A stretch of 64,000 bases of DNA from Prevotellaceae bacterium UBA1743 (GTDB taxonomy: Bacteria > Bacteroidota > Bacteroidia > Bacteroidales > Bacteroidaceae). Where the stretch lies: the NCBI GenBank assembly GCA_002314945.1, contig DCHV01000080.1, positions 1 to 64,000 on the forward strand, given 5' to 3'. The position numbers were made by a program, and so were the translations under genes. Below the pieces are notes generated by a model that was not told the origin of the DNA, ran no database searches, and saw only the letters and a program-made list of their open reading frames with translations. Below are positions 45,104-54,224 of this stretch, in pieces; the stretch's first letter is position 1, and each line of letters opens with the position of its first letter.

Positions 45104-45573
45104 TCCTTCCACAACTTGAAAGGATTGTATCGCATGTGGGAATTGTAGAACCGACGATCACCAGTCACTTCCTTGCCGATGAAAGAAGGTTTCTCGAACG
45201 GCTCGTTCTCGTCTTGTAACTCCACCTCGGCCATAATGAGACCTTCGTTGTCGCCATAGAACTCATCCACCTCAAATATGTGATTTCCGCTTCGAACGAG
45301 GTAGCGGGTTTTGTCGATTATGCCAGGTTCGCAAATAGTCATCAATTCCTCTGCATCCGATACGGGAATCTCTGTCTCGAACTCATAACGTCCGAGACCG
45401 GCTTTGTCGCTGGGTCCTTTGATAGTAAGGAAACCCTTATCGTCGCGGATACGAATGCGTACAGTACGCCCGTTTCCCGAACTGATATATCCCTGACGAA
45501 TACGGCTGAAACTAAAAGCCTGGTCGCGGAACTCGCCCACGACCAGGAATTTTCGTTCAATCTCCAAATGCAT
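45094..45573 (-). CDS. CYTH-domain protein (inorganic triphosphatase-like)
   Basis: 159 residues. The signature EIERKFLV is at residues 4-11 (metal-binding Glu4 and Glu6, Lys8), followed by the alternating charged strands of the triphosphate tunnel: RTVRIRIRDDKGFLTIKG, RYEFETEIP, DKTRYLV and LIMAEVEL. Relatives hydrolyse tripolyphosphate or, rarely, make cAMP. It is the last gene of the acyl-CoA ligase-prfB-small ORF-CYTH operon, 3 nt after the small membrane protein. Confidence 0.9.
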   Translation of the reverse strand: MHLEIERKFLVVGEFRDQAFSFSRIRQGYISSGNGRTVRIRIRDDKGFLTIKGPSDKAGLGRYEFETEIPVSDAEELMTICEPGIIDKTRYLVRSGNHIFEVDEFYGDNEGLIMAEVELQDENEPFEKPSFIGKEVTGDRRFYNSHMRYNPFKLWKDQI

Positions 45574-45576
45574 GTG

Positions 45577-45717
45577 TTACAGTATGGCGTATGCTGCAAA
45601 CAAAATCACGAAGAGGAGAATGAGCGTCCCCACAATGTACATAACAAGTGACTTGCCTTGTTTTTCTTCACGAGCGGCACGCTTGGCTGCTCTTTTTTCT
45701 TTTTTTGCTAAGCTCAT
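45577..45717 (-). CDS. 46-residue single-pass membrane protein
   Basis: A short gene between prfB and CYTH. It reads MSLAKKEKRAAKRAAREEKQ, a strongly basic cytoplasmic half, then a membrane helix VMYIVGTLILLFVILFAAYA, ending AIL. The spacing to both neighbours (3 nt to CYTH, 33 nt from prfB), the clear ATG and TAA, and the amphipathic/hydrophobic split all support a real gene. No named family recognised. Confidence 0.82.
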   Translation of the reverse strand: MSLAKKEKRAAKRAAREEKQGKSLVMYIVGTLILLFVILFAAYAIL

Positions 45718-45750
45718 ACGTTTCAGTGTTATAAGATTATTACTATGTTA

Positions 45751-46866
45751 TTACGATTCTTCAGCTCCAAATTCCATAAGATAAGCCTTGATAAATCCAT
45801 CAATCTTTCCATCCATCACGCCACCCACGTCACTCGTCTGATAATTAGTACGATGATCCTTTACACGACGATCATCGAATACATAACTGCGTATCTGGCT
45901 TCCCCACTCTATCTTCTTCTTGCCTGCCTCAATCTTTGCCTGTGCTGCCTTCTTCTTCTGCAAAGCACGGTCATACAGTTGGCTCTTGAGCAGACGCATA
46001 GCATTTTCCCTATTCTCCAACTGCTTGCGACTCTCGGTATTCTCAACAAGAATTTCCTCTTCCTCCCCCGTATCAGGATCCTGGTACATATAACGGAGGC
46101 GAACACCAGTCTCCACCTTGTTGACATTCTGTCCTCCTGCGCCACCACTACGGAACAAGTCCCAGGAAACACGAGCAGGATCGACATACACCTCGATGGT
46201 ATCGTCCACCAATGGCGTGACAAAGACACTGGCAAAACTGGTCATTCGCTTGCCTTGAGCATTATAAGGAGACACACGCACCAAACGATGCACACCATTC
46301 TCGCTCTTCAGATAACCGTATGCAAACTCACCTTCCAATTCCATCGTCACTGTCTTGATTCCAGCCTCGTCACCATCCTGGAGATTGCTTATGGTACACT
46401 TGTATCCATTAGACTCAGCCCAACGCATATACATACGCATGAGCATCTGAGCCCAGTCCTGACTTTCAGTACCTCCCGCACCAGAATTAATCTTTAGGAC
46501 TGCATCCATGGAATCTTCCTCTTGACGCAACATATTCTTCAATTCCAGATCTTCAATAGACGAGAGACAATGGGCATAGAGTTCATCTACTTCGGCCTCT
46601 GTAACAAGTTCTTCCTTGTAGAATTCAAAGGCTGTATCCAATTCCTCGGTCTGAGTCTTCACCTCATCATATCCTTTGATCCATTTCTCGAGCCCTTTCA
46701 CCAGTTTCATCTGTTCTTCTGCCACTTTCTGATCGTTCCAGAATTCAGGGGCTTGCGTGCGCAATTGTTCCTCCTCAAACTGGATTCTCTTTCCATCAAT
46801 ATCCAGATAATGATTGAGCTGTTCTACACGATCCTTTATTTCCTTGAGCTGTTCTATCGTTATCAT
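45751..46866 (-). CDS. prfB: Peptide chain release factor 2
   Basis: 371 residues. It releases nascent protein at UGA/UAA. The peptidyl-hydrolysis GGQ is present in GGAGGQNVNK near residue 240, and the stop-codon-recognition region reads HRLVRVSPYNAQGKR: the RF2 tripeptide SPF is SPY here. The usual in-frame UGA and programmed +1 frameshift near codon 25 are absent; LNHYLDIDGKR is encoded continuously. The ATG overlaps the acyl-CoA ligase stop (ATGA). Confidence 0.96.
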   Translation of the reverse strand: MITIEQLKEIKDRVEQLNHYLDIDGKRIQFEEEQLRTQAPEFWNDQKVAEEQMKLVKGLEKWIKGYDEVKTQTEELDTAFEFYKEELVTEAEVDELYAHCLSSIEDLELKNMLRQEEDSMDAVLKINSGAGGTESQDWAQMLMRMYMRWAESNGYKCTISNLQDGDEAGIKTVTMELEGEFAYGYLKSENGVHRLVRVSPYNAQGKRMTSFASVFVTPLVDDTIEVYVDPARVSWDLFRSGGAGGQNVNKVETGVRLRYMYQDPDTGEEEEILVENTESRKQLENRENAMRLLKSQLYDRALQKKKAAQAKIEAGKKKIEWGSQIRSYVFDDRRVKDHRTNYQTSDVGGVMDGKIDGFIKAYLMEFGAEES

Positions 46867-48671
46867 TCTTCGTACATCTTTTCTATTTGGGTGGCATAAT
46901 TCTCGTTCAGTACGGAACGTTTCACTTTTAACGTATTGGTCAGTTCTCCACGTTCCATACTGAAAGGCTCAGGAAGCAAGGTGATGCACTTCACCTGCTC
47001 ATAGTGTGCAAACTCCTGTTGCAAAGTATCTATGCGATATTTGACAAACTTGACCACATCTGGATGCTGGCACAACTCGGTTCTATTTGCAAAATCTATA
47101 TTGTGCTGACGCGCAAATTCCTCGAGTAGCTTGTATTCGGGAATGATCAATGCAGAGACAAACTTACGTTGGTCTGCAATGATGACAATCTGGTCAATGT
47201 ACCTGTCCACCACCAATTTACTCTCCAACATCTGTGGAGCAATATATTTCCCGTTGCTGGTCTTGAACAACTCCTTGATACGGTCTGTCAGGAAAAGTTC
47301 GCCATCCTTGAAATAGCCTGCATCCCCCGTATGGAACCAACCATCACTGTCAATGGAAAGGGCAGTCACCTCAGCTTTTCGGTAATAGCCCTTGGTAATG
47401 GTGTCTCCCTTGAGAAGAACCTCGTTGTTTTCTCCTATTTTTACTTGAACTCCATTTAGAAGACGTCCTACAGAACCAAGGGATATTTTCTGGTTCCAAC
47501 GGTCACAGGATACCGTTGCCGTGCTCTCGGTAAGTCCATAACCAACCACCATCATGATACCAGCAGCATGAATAAACTCTTCTACCACGGGTGGAATAGC
47601 TGCACCTGCTGTAGGAAAGAAATTATGACGTTCAAGTCCTAAATTCTTCAGAAGAAGTGCGATGACCGTCTTCTCATAGAACTTGTACTGCATTTTGAGA
47701 GACAAAGGAGGAGTCAACCCCTTCATCTTGTATTCCACATTGTAGGCTTTTCCCACACGAAGCGCATCCTGCAAAAGTTTACGTTGAATGGGGGAACTGG
47801 ACATTATCTTCTCTTGCACTCCTGAATACACTTTCTCCCAAAAACGCGGAACAGCACACATGCATGAGGGATGCACTTCCTGCATACTACGCAACACATC
47901 CACTGGATTTCGGTTGACGGCCAATGTACACCCTTCCGTCAAACAAAGATAAGCCCATCCCCTCTCAAAGACATGAGTGAATGGCAAGAAGTTTAAGACT
48001 ACGTCACGGTCACTCAGAGGAATCGCGCCCTGATGTCCTCTCATAGCCCCCGCATACATCCGATGTGTAAGCATCACTCCCTTGCTAAGTCCTGTCGTAC
48101 CGCTCGTATAAAGTATATTGGCCAAATCATCTTGGTCAAGTTCCCGAGTACGGATATCCACTTCTTGTTGATGCGAATACGAAGCGCCCAACGCGAGAAA
48201 TTCATCGTAATAGATACTCACCTTATCTTGAGCATCTTTCTTCACCTTAGAATCAAAAATGATGAGTTTACTCATCTGCGGGCTGATGTGCAACACACGG
48301 TAAGCTATGTCGTATTGATATTGCTCACCCACAAAAATGTAGCGGATGTTGGCATCGCTCACCATATATTTTACTTGCATCTCACTGCTCGTTGCGTAGA
48401 AAGGAATCGTAACAGCTCGGATACCATACGCACCAAAATCGGTGTACATACATTCCGGCATATTCTGAGAGAAAACACCTATATTCTCCTGGATTCCCAC
48501 ACCAAGTTCCAGCAGCGCATTGCTCACCATGCGCACTCGATCGGAAAACGTATTCCAAGATATTTCCTTCCAACGACCTTCATTGTCATCCCGATAAAGC
48601 ATAGCAGCTCGATCACCATAGACCTTGGCTTGACTATGTATCAAAGTGGAATACGGAGTTGTGTTCAGCAT
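46863..48671 (-). CDS. Long-chain fatty acid-CoA ligase (AMP-binding)
   Basis: 602 residues of the ANL superfamily. P-loop-like YTSGTTGLSKGVMLTH near residue 160, VGYGLTESTATVSCD near residue 340, the hinge WFHTGDAGYFKDGELFLTDR near residue 440, and the late catalytic Lys region TLKVKRSVLNE. It activates fatty acids with ATP and CoA, at the inner membrane. The ATG at 48671 follows a strong promoter; the frame continues upstream to 48797, but through the promoter itself. First gene of a four-gene operon. Confidence 0.93.
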   Translation of the reverse strand: MLNTTPYSTLIHSQAKVYGDRAAMLYRDDNEGRWKEISWNTFSDRVRMVSNALLELGVGIQENIGVFSQNMPECMYTDFGAYGIRAVTIPFYATSSEMQVKYMVSDANIRYIFVGEQYQYDIAYRVLHISPQMSKLIIFDSKVKKDAQDKVSIYYDEFLALGASYSHQQEVDIRTRELDQDDLANILYTSGTTGLSKGVMLTHRMYAGAMRGHQGAIPLSDRDVVLNFLPFTHVFERGWAYLCLTEGCTLAVNRNPVDVLRSMQEVHPSCMCAVPRFWEKVYSGVQEKIMSSSPIQRKLLQDALRVGKAYNVEYKMKGLTPPLSLKMQYKFYEKTVIALLLKNLGLERHNFFPTAGAAIPPVVEEFIHAAGIMMVVGYGLTESTATVSCDRWNQKISLGSVGRLLNGVQVKIGENNEVLLKGDTITKGYYRKAEVTALSIDSDGWFHTGDAGYFKDGELFLTDRIKELFKTSNGKYIAPQMLESKLVVDRYIDQIVIIADQRKFVSALIIPEYKLLEEFARQHNIDFANRTELCQHPDVVKFVKYRIDTLQQEFAHYEQVKCITLLPEPFSMERGELTNTLKVKRSVLNENYATQIEKMYEE

Positions 48672-48693
48672 TGTGTTGTTACTTTTATTTGTA

Positions 48694-48725
48694 CAAAGAT
48701 ACCACAACTTGCGATAAATGCCAAA
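48694..48725 (-). promoter_or_regulatory. Promoter of the acyl-CoA ligase-prfB operon
   Basis: On the minus strand: TTTG (48725-48722), 20-nt spacer, TATCTTTG (48701-48694). Exact consensus in both boxes; ATG 23 nt after the -7 box. Confidence 0.82.
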
Positions 48726-48729
48726 TATA

Positions 48730-48761
48730 TTTGTTTTTTTATATTTTTGGAGATAACTTTG
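48730..48761 (+). promoter_or_regulatory. Promoter of the argE-type gene
   Basis: TTTG (48730-48733), 20-nt spacer, TAACTTTG (48754-48761); ATG 23 nt downstream. Only 4 bp separate its -33 box from that of the divergent promoter. Confidence 0.82.
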
Positions 48762-48783
48762 TGCTTCAAAACTCACGAAAAGG

Positions 48784-49848
48784 ATGAAGAATGACACGTT
48801 GAAAAGTCAAGCTATCGAATTGCTTACACAATTAGTGGAAACTCCCAGGATAAGCAGACAGGAGAAGGAAGCCTCCGATTTACTCTATCAGTTTATGACC
48901 ATGGAATGCCATCTCGAAGTGTCAAGGGATGGATGCAATCTATGGACCATCGCACCTAATTATGACAAGAAGAAACCCACTCTATTACTGAACGCTCACA
49001 TAGACACGGTAAAACCAGTATCAACATGGCAACGAGATCCGTTCCATGCCACGACAGAAAATGGTCGCCTATACGGATTAGGCACCAACGATGACGGAGC
49101 AAGTCTGGTAAGCCTACTGCAGGCATTCCGCATTCTCTCGACACGCCCTCAGCCTTACAATCTGATTTTTCTTGCTTCAGCAGAGGAGGAAGTAAGTGGG
49201 AAACAAGGCATCGAGCACGTCTTGCCTCTCCTCCCACCCATTCATGTGGCCTTGGTAGGAGAACCTACCAACATGCAACCTGCCATTGCCGAAAAAGGAC
49301 TAATGGTATTGGATGTAACATCTCATGGAAAATCTGGGCACGCAGCACGCAATGAGGGAGATAATGCCATCTATCATGCACTGGATGATATAGCTTGGTT
49401 CCGAACATTTCAGTGGCCTCAGGTGTCACCTATGCTGGGAACTGTAAAGATGACCGTCACCATTATCAACGCAGGAACACAACACAATGTGATACCTGCC
49501 GAATGCACTTTTACGGTAGATATTCGGAGTAATGAATACTACTCGAACCAGGACCTGTATGAAGAAATATGCAAGCATATCCAAGGAACTTGCACAGCTC
49601 GATCATTCAAACTCAATTCCTCGCGCATAGAACTATCACACCCTCTCGTGCAAAAAACACTTTCAATGGGGAAAAAACCATTCGGTTCACCCACATTAAG
49701 CGATCAAGCTCTCCTCCCGTGCCCAAGTATTAAGATGGGGCCTGGAGAAAGTTGTCGCAGTCACACTGCTGATGAATACATTGAACTGGAAGAAATCTAT
49801 CAAGCTATTGATCTCTATGTAGAAATCCTCGATGGTTTAATTTTGTAA
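48784..49848 (+). CDS. argE: M20-family acetyl- (or succinyl-) ornithine deacetylase
   Basis: 354 residues, a zinc metallopeptidase-fold deacylase. Metal ligands: His in LLLNAHIDTVKP (HxD), Asp in GLGTNDDGASLVS, Glu pair in LASAEEEVSG, Glu in LVGEPTN, and the late His in CRSHTADEYI. A dimerisation domain (SGHAARNEGDNAI, HNVIPAECTFTVDIRS) is inserted. It yields ornithine for arginine synthesis. In Bacteroides the pathway uses succinylated intermediates, so N-succinylornithine may be the substrate (inference from the related genus). Confidence 0.88.
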   Translation: MKNDTLKSQAIELLTQLVETPRISRQEKEASDLLYQFMTMECHLEVSRDGCNLWTIAPNYDKKKPTLLLNAHIDTVKPVSTWQRDPFHATTENGRLYGLGTNDDGASLVSLLQAFRILSTRPQPYNLIFLASAEEEVSGKQGIEHVLPLLPPIHVALVGEPTNMQPAIAEKGLMVLDVTSHGKSGHAARNEGDNAIYHALDDIAWFRTFQWPQVSPMLGTVKMTVTIINAGTQHNVIPAECTFTVDIRSNEYYSNQDLYEEICKHIQGTCTARSFKLNSSRIELSHPLVQKTLSMGKKPFGSPTLSDQALLPCPSIKMGPGESCRSHTADEYIELEEIYQAIDLYVEILDGLIL

Positions 49849-49850
49849 TC

Positions 49851-51161
49851 TCATCGCGCTATCCACGACTCGGGATTCAGTTTACTCGTTTCCTTGCGTA
49901 ACTGGAAATGCAACACATATTCTCCTTCGCTATTCTGTGCAACCGTCCCTAACAAGTCTTTTGCATTCACATGTTGCCCTTTCGTCACGATAACAGAAGA
50001 CAAATTGCAATACACCGAAATGTAACTTCCGTGACGCACTAACACATTCTTGGTACCACCAAACTGGAACACGGCAGTCACTTGTCCTCCAAATACGCTT
50101 CTTGCTCTTGCTCCTGCCTGCCCCACATAATCAGTCCCCTTGCTATCAAGTTGCACATTCTTCAAACCAGGTACATTATAACGGCCAAAATGATGCCCTA
50201 ACATATACCGCCCTGTAATGGGAACTGGCAATCTACCTTTATTCTGAGCAAACGAGCCACTCAACTGACGATCCTCAGCCGTAAGCCACGAACCGCTTCG
50301 AGGCGTAGCTTCTTCTTTGGTCGCATTGTCGGATTCCTGATTCTTTGGGCTATCAGATTGCGTCCCCTGTTGTTTCTGTTTGTTTGGTTGTTCAACCTTC
50401 TTTTCCTGTTTTACTTTAGCGCGTTCTATTTCCTGTGCTATCAAATCATCAATTTTCCGATCCAATGCATTAAGTTGCTTCTGCTGATTTTTCACCTGAG
50501 CAGCCAATCCTGTTTCCTTCTTTTTCAGCCCGTCCACCTTCTTCTTGGTAGAAAGTTGTTGTTCACTCAATGCCTTACGTTCCGAAATGGTTTCCTGCAA
50601 CAAATTGTTCATGTGGCTTTTCGAGGTAAGTAACTTATTCTGAGAATCGAGCAACTGATTATGTTTCTTACGTACCTTTTTCCCTAAATTGTGTTCAAAA
50701 TTGACATACTCTTTGGCATAACGTGCCCTTCGAGTCATTTGAGTCAGAGTGCGTGCAGAAAAAACAAAAAGTAATGCGCTTGTTCGTTGACGATATGAAG
50801 CTGCATATCTAATAGCATTCTTGAGTTTAGCTTTTTCTTTGTCCAATTCCCTGCTCACCTTCCGAATATCTGATTTCATCACTACTATCTGCGAATCCAG
50901 ACAATCTATATCTGTTTCCATCGTGCGAATCTTCTTTACACGATTTTCCAATTTTTTCCCGATGAAATTCAGATCACGTTGGCCAGACTGAACTTGTTTT
51001 TTTGTCTTCTTCAGTTCCTTCTGAGACTTGTCCAAAGTCTTCTGCAATTCGGTCTTCTCTTTTTGTAAAGCACGAACCTTCTTGCTATGTTGAGCCTGTA
51101 TTGTGGTTGATAACAAGCAACACCAAGCGAGTACGAATATGTATCTAATTCTGCCCTTCAC
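49851..51161 (-). CDS. EnvC-like murein hydrolase activator (degenerate M23/LytM domain)
   Basis: 436 residues. Signal peptide (VLAWCCLLSTTIQAQ), long coiled coil over ~residues 20-270 (for example LQKEKTELQKTLDKSQKELKK), then a LytM domain from ~310. Of the zinc ligands, the first His (HHFGRYN) and the HF of VLHFQLRKE are visible, but the usual YxHL histidine is Asn in VYCNLSSV. It therefore probably activates amidases instead of cutting peptidoglycan itself, as EnvC does at the septum. Last gene of a seven-gene operon; one base separates it from the DUF4292 gene. Confidence 0.88.
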   Translation of the reverse strand: MKGRIRYIFVLAWCCLLSTTIQAQHSKKVRALQKEKTELQKTLDKSQKELKKTKKQVQSGQRDLNFIGKKLENRVKKIRTMETDIDCLDSQIVVMKSDIRKVSRELDKEKAKLKNAIRYAASYRQRTSALLFVFSARTLTQMTRRARYAKEYVNFEHNLGKKVRKKHNQLLDSQNKLLTSKSHMNNLLQETISERKALSEQQLSTKKKVDGLKKKETGLAAQVKNQQKQLNALDRKIDDLIAQEIERAKVKQEKKVEQPNKQKQQGTQSDSPKNQESDNATKEEATPRSGSWLTAEDRQLSGSFAQNKGRLPVPITGRYMLGHHFGRYNVPGLKNVQLDSKGTDYVGQAGARARSVFGGQVTAVFQFGGTKNVLVRHGSYISVYCNLSSVIVTKGQHVNAKDLLGTVAQNSEGEYVLHFQLRKETSKLNPESWIAR

Positions 51162-51162
51162 C

Positions 51163-52023
51163 TCAATTTGCCAATTTTGTCAGACTCTTCAGAATTGTCT
51201 CCAATGGAATCTGTGTATATTTGTCCGATACTTCTGTACGTGTTTCCCAGTTCTCATTTGCCTTCATACCACTCAATTGCATCGTAACCTGTACAGGCGT
51301 TTTCCCTGTATTCAGGGAAATCTGCATTTGATCAGGGAACTGCTGTTCCCCCATTTGAGCATAGTTTTGGTATTGCCAATTCATTGACAAGCGTTCGGTA
51401 CCTGAAATCCGTCCGCGCAAAGTAGTTTGTTGCAGAAGACCATCTACGGCATCAGCTATGAAGGTGAGCGCTATCACCTTAGAATCCTCATTTACAAGTT
51501 CTATGCCATCTGCCAGTGAACGCTTCTGAAAATCCTTTTCACGAGGAAGTCCTCCCTTGTCGCCAAACAGGAACAGCTCATTCCAAAACAGCGATTGGAA
51601 GGTATTGAAATCCACTCCAACCTGTTTCAGGAAAGGCACATCGGAATAGTTAACACGCACATACTGGTGATTCAGTCGGTCGATTAGCATAAGATAGTCG
51701 GGAGTCAGTTCCAATCGTCCAGCCTCGAACATCCCCAAGGCCACGAAAGACAATTGTATCACCTCATCGCGTTTCATTTTCAATGATCCGCCCACCGTCA
51801 CAGCCTTTCCTCCCATTACCAAGTCAACGTTAGTCTTGGCCGTCACTGCCTTTTCCTTCAATCGTTTACTATTCAGTACCGTAACAATTTCTTTTGCCAG
51901 AGGTTGATTGCCTGAAACCGATTCCGTAGTTATCATTCCCTGTTCAGATGCCACTCTGCGAGTGGTATGACAAGCTGTCATGAGTATGAGTAGTGCACAG
52001 AGACTTGCAATGTATTTTTTCAT
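51163..52023 (-). CDS. DUF4292-type lipoprotein
   Basis: 286 residues. Lipobox LMTACHTT (Cys18). The body has the LolA/LppX-like series of amphipathic beta strands: VDLVMGGKAVTVGGSLKMKRDEVIQLSFVAL near residue 65, and RLELTPDYLMLIDRLNHQYVRVNYSDVPFL near residue 105. It resembles Bacteroidetes DUF4292 proteins, which are probably lipoprotein-binding or envelope-trafficking factors. The start overlaps the TPR gene stop (ATGA). Specific function unknown. Confidence 0.8.
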   Translation of the reverse strand: MKKYIASLCALLILMTACHTTRRVASEQGMITTESVSGNQPLAKEIVTVLNSKRLKEKAVTAKTNVDLVMGGKAVTVGGSLKMKRDEVIQLSFVALGMFEAGRLELTPDYLMLIDRLNHQYVRVNYSDVPFLKQVGVDFNTFQSLFWNELFLFGDKGGLPREKDFQKRSLADGIELVNEDSKVIALTFIADAVDGLLQQTTLRGRISGTERLSMNWQYQNYAQMGEQQFPDQMQISLNTGKTPVQVTMQLSGMKANENWETRTEVSDKYTQIPLETILKSLTKLAN

Positions 52024-53744
52024 TTTTCTATATACTTTTTCTTTTTTGATTTCTTGAGAAGCAAACTACTCCCCGTACCATCCTTGCGTCGCACGGCCAA
52101 TTGCCACAGGCGCACAGCTTGAGTTTTATCGCCACACAGATAATGAATATCTGCCGCATGTTCCAACAAGACAGCGTTTATCATCGAGTCAGTCAACAAC
52201 TCATCATCTGTCGCCTCGGGTGACACCACACGATCGATATATAGACGCGCTTCTGTGTATTCCTCTTTTATAAAGAGGATCCAAGCATACGTATCCAGAT
52301 AGGTTTTGTTATCAGGCTCAGCCTTGATTGTACGATAACTCATCTCCTCTGCCTTGTCCAAATCGCGTTTCTCAAGACTCAAGTAATAGGCATAGTTGTT
52401 CATGCAGGAAATGTTGTTGTCATAATATACCAAAGCGGAATCATACGCTGCATAGGCATTTTCTTTCTGTTCTTGCAAATTATATAGGTCTCCCACAGCC
52501 GCATACATATCCGAAACCAATCTCGGATCGGCCTCGTCTGTCTTACTTCGTAGCCCCACCAGGAACACTTCCATTGCCTCATCTGTACGTTCTTGCTGAT
52601 GCAGAGCCAGACCTAAGTAATATGAATAGCCCAATTCCTCCGGATAACAATTCACTCCTCTGCGACACACATTCTCCATTCCCACCACATCATTCCTTTG
52701 AGCATGATAGCGCATCAAATAAGCCAAAGCCGTTTCGTTGTTGGGCTCTATTTCCAAGACTTGTTGCATTGAACGCGCCACACTATCTTCAGGTTCACCC
52801 ACAAAGATCTGATAGGCTGCCTTCATCGTCCACATTCGCGCGTCCTCCTGAGGCATATCCAACACAAGAGAGAGAGACTGCTCCACTTCCGCACGCAATG
52901 TCGTATCACGTTGAGCCTTACCAATATAATCACGCATCAATGACAATCGCATATTACTCGACACAGCAGGTTCATACAATAGAGAGTCGCGCAATTGCTT
53001 ATATTTCTCTTCTTGATTGGTCTCCCCGAAATATTCCAACAAAGCCAATTGAAGTGTCTCGTTATGGGGATCTTCCTGTTTGACTTCCTCAAATATTGCC
53101 AATGCCTTCTCTTCATCACCCGACTGTATAAAACGTCCTGCAGCCAATAACTTGCACGTTTGGTCATGAGGAAATGACTCGCACAATGACTGCAATTCTG
53201 CATCCGCATGTTCCTTCTCTCCCAAATCCAAATAAAGGGAATATTTTTCCATGCTCAATTGAGTCGATTTTCCTTCTGCCCGTTCTATGCGTTGCAAGGC
53301 TTCTATGGCATCTTGAGTACGTCCGGCACTTTTGTATAAATAGGACAATTGCGCCAACACATCTGTCCGTTTAGGTTGCAGACGTGCCATTCGTTCCAAC
53401 ACAGGTAAAGCAGCCTCAACGTCTTTTCCATTGAGACAAACCGAGGCTAACGTTTCCAAATACCACGGGTTGCAGGAGTCCAATCGTGCGGCTTCGTACA
53501 ACATCTCACGTCCCAAACTATCCTGCCTCAAGCACAAACGAAGTAGTGCCTCTTGGTAGATTACCTCAGCCGCATCAGGACGTAGCGAACGACAATGTTC
53601 ATAGAGTTCCAAGGCCGAGGCAAAATCCCCTTCCAAGCGACTTTTCTCCGCCTCCAGATAAAAATAATCGAATTTCGTATTCTGAGCCCCAAGCCATAGA
53701 GGAACAACCATCAGCACAAGAAATACAAATCCGTTACGATTCAT
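52020..53744 (-). CDS. Secreted tetratricopeptide repeat protein
   Basis: 574 residues. A signal peptide (MNRNGFVFLVLMVVPLWLGAQ) is followed by about a dozen TPR units throughout (for example SALELYEHCRSLRPDAAEVIYQEALLR, AYYLSLEKRDLDKAEEM), giving a periplasmic superhelical scaffold. The start at 53744 is preferred because GGGGAGG lies 8-9 nt before it, a rare clear Shine-Dalgarno in this window. An ATG at 53771 that overlaps the dut stop (ATGA) is the alternative. It probably organises envelope partners; its neighbours are DUF4292 and EnvC-like proteins. Confidence 0.85.
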   Translation of the reverse strand: MNRNGFVFLVLMVVPLWLGAQNTKFDYFYLEAEKSRLEGDFASALELYEHCRSLRPDAAEVIYQEALLRLCLRQDSLGREMLYEAARLDSCNPWYLETLASVCLNGKDVEAALPVLERMARLQPKRTDVLAQLSYLYKSAGRTQDAIEALQRIERAEGKSTQLSMEKYSLYLDLGEKEHADAELQSLCESFPHDQTCKLLAAGRFIQSGDEEKALAIFEEVKQEDPHNETLQLALLEYFGETNQEEKYKQLRDSLLYEPAVSSNMRLSLMRDYIGKAQRDTTLRAEVEQSLSLVLDMPQEDARMWTMKAAYQIFVGEPEDSVARSMQQVLEIEPNNETALAYLMRYHAQRNDVVGMENVCRRGVNCYPEELGYSYYLGLALHQQERTDEAMEVFLVGLRSKTDEADPRLVSDMYAAVGDLYNLQEQKENAYAAYDSALVYYDNNISCMNNYAYYLSLEKRDLDKAEEMSYRTIKAEPDNKTYLDTYAWILFIKEEYTEARLYIDRVVSPEATDDELLTDSMINAVLLEHAADIHYLCGDKTQAVRLWQLAVRRKDGTGSSLLLKKSKKKKYIEK

Positions 53745-53767
53745 CGCGTTATCCTCCCCATGCTGTA

Positions 53768-54202
53768 TCATTTCACACCAGAATGGCCGAAACCTCCCTC
53801 ACCACGTTCCGTTTCATCCAGCACTTCTACAAGTTCCCATTCAGCTTGTTCATGACGTGCCACCACCATTTGTGCGATGCGTTCCCCATCTTCTATTACG
53901 AAATCCTCTTGGGATAGATTGACCAAGATGACCCCTATCTCCCCACGATAATCGGCATCTATTGTTCCTGGAGTATTCAGCACCGTCACGCCTTTCTTCA
54001 ACGCCAAGCCACTACGAGGACGTACCTGAGCCTCATATCCCTTGGGAAGAGCAATGCGCAACCCTGTAGGCACTAATGCACGCGCTCCCGGATGCAGTAC
54101 GACTGGTTCTTCCAGATTAGCTCTCAAATCCACCCCTGCTGACATCTCGGTCGCATATTGTGGTAGTGCATGATGACTACCGTTAACCACTTGTATCTTC
54201 AT
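53768..54202 (-). CDS. dut: dUTP diphosphatase
   Basis: 144 residues, a trimeric dUTPase. All five motifs are visible: AGVDLRAN (1), [12 protein letters not shown] (2), [16 protein letters not shown] (3, uracil-binding hairpin with catalytic Asp), [11 protein letters not shown] (4) and the C-terminal [10 protein letters not shown] (5). It hydrolyses dUTP to dUMP, limiting uracil in DNA and feeding dTMP synthesis. ATG at 54202 (MKIQVVNG); an upstream extension lies inside dgt. Confidence 0.96.
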   Translation of the reverse strand: MKIQVVNGSHHALPQYATEMSAGVDLRANLEEPVVLHPGARALVPTGLRIALPKGYEAQVRPRSGLALKKGVTVLNTPGTIDADYRGEIGVILVNLSQEDFVIEDGERIAQMVVARHEQAEWELVEVLDETERGEGGFGHSGVK

Positions 54203-54224
54203 ATTCAAACTTTTTGTTTCAACA

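Noticed and set aside
45745..46497. 250-codon plus-strand frame
   Set aside because: Antisense to prfB, whose motifs are intact; low-complexity translation.
48033..48794. 253-codon plus-strand frame ending next to argE
   Set aside because: Antisense to the acyl-CoA ligase and crosses both promoters of the divergent pair.
52328..53083. Long open frame on the plus strand (251 codons)
   Set aside because: It lies entirely antisense to the TPR gene, is rich in Pro/Ser/His as expected of a shadow frame, and shows no family motif.
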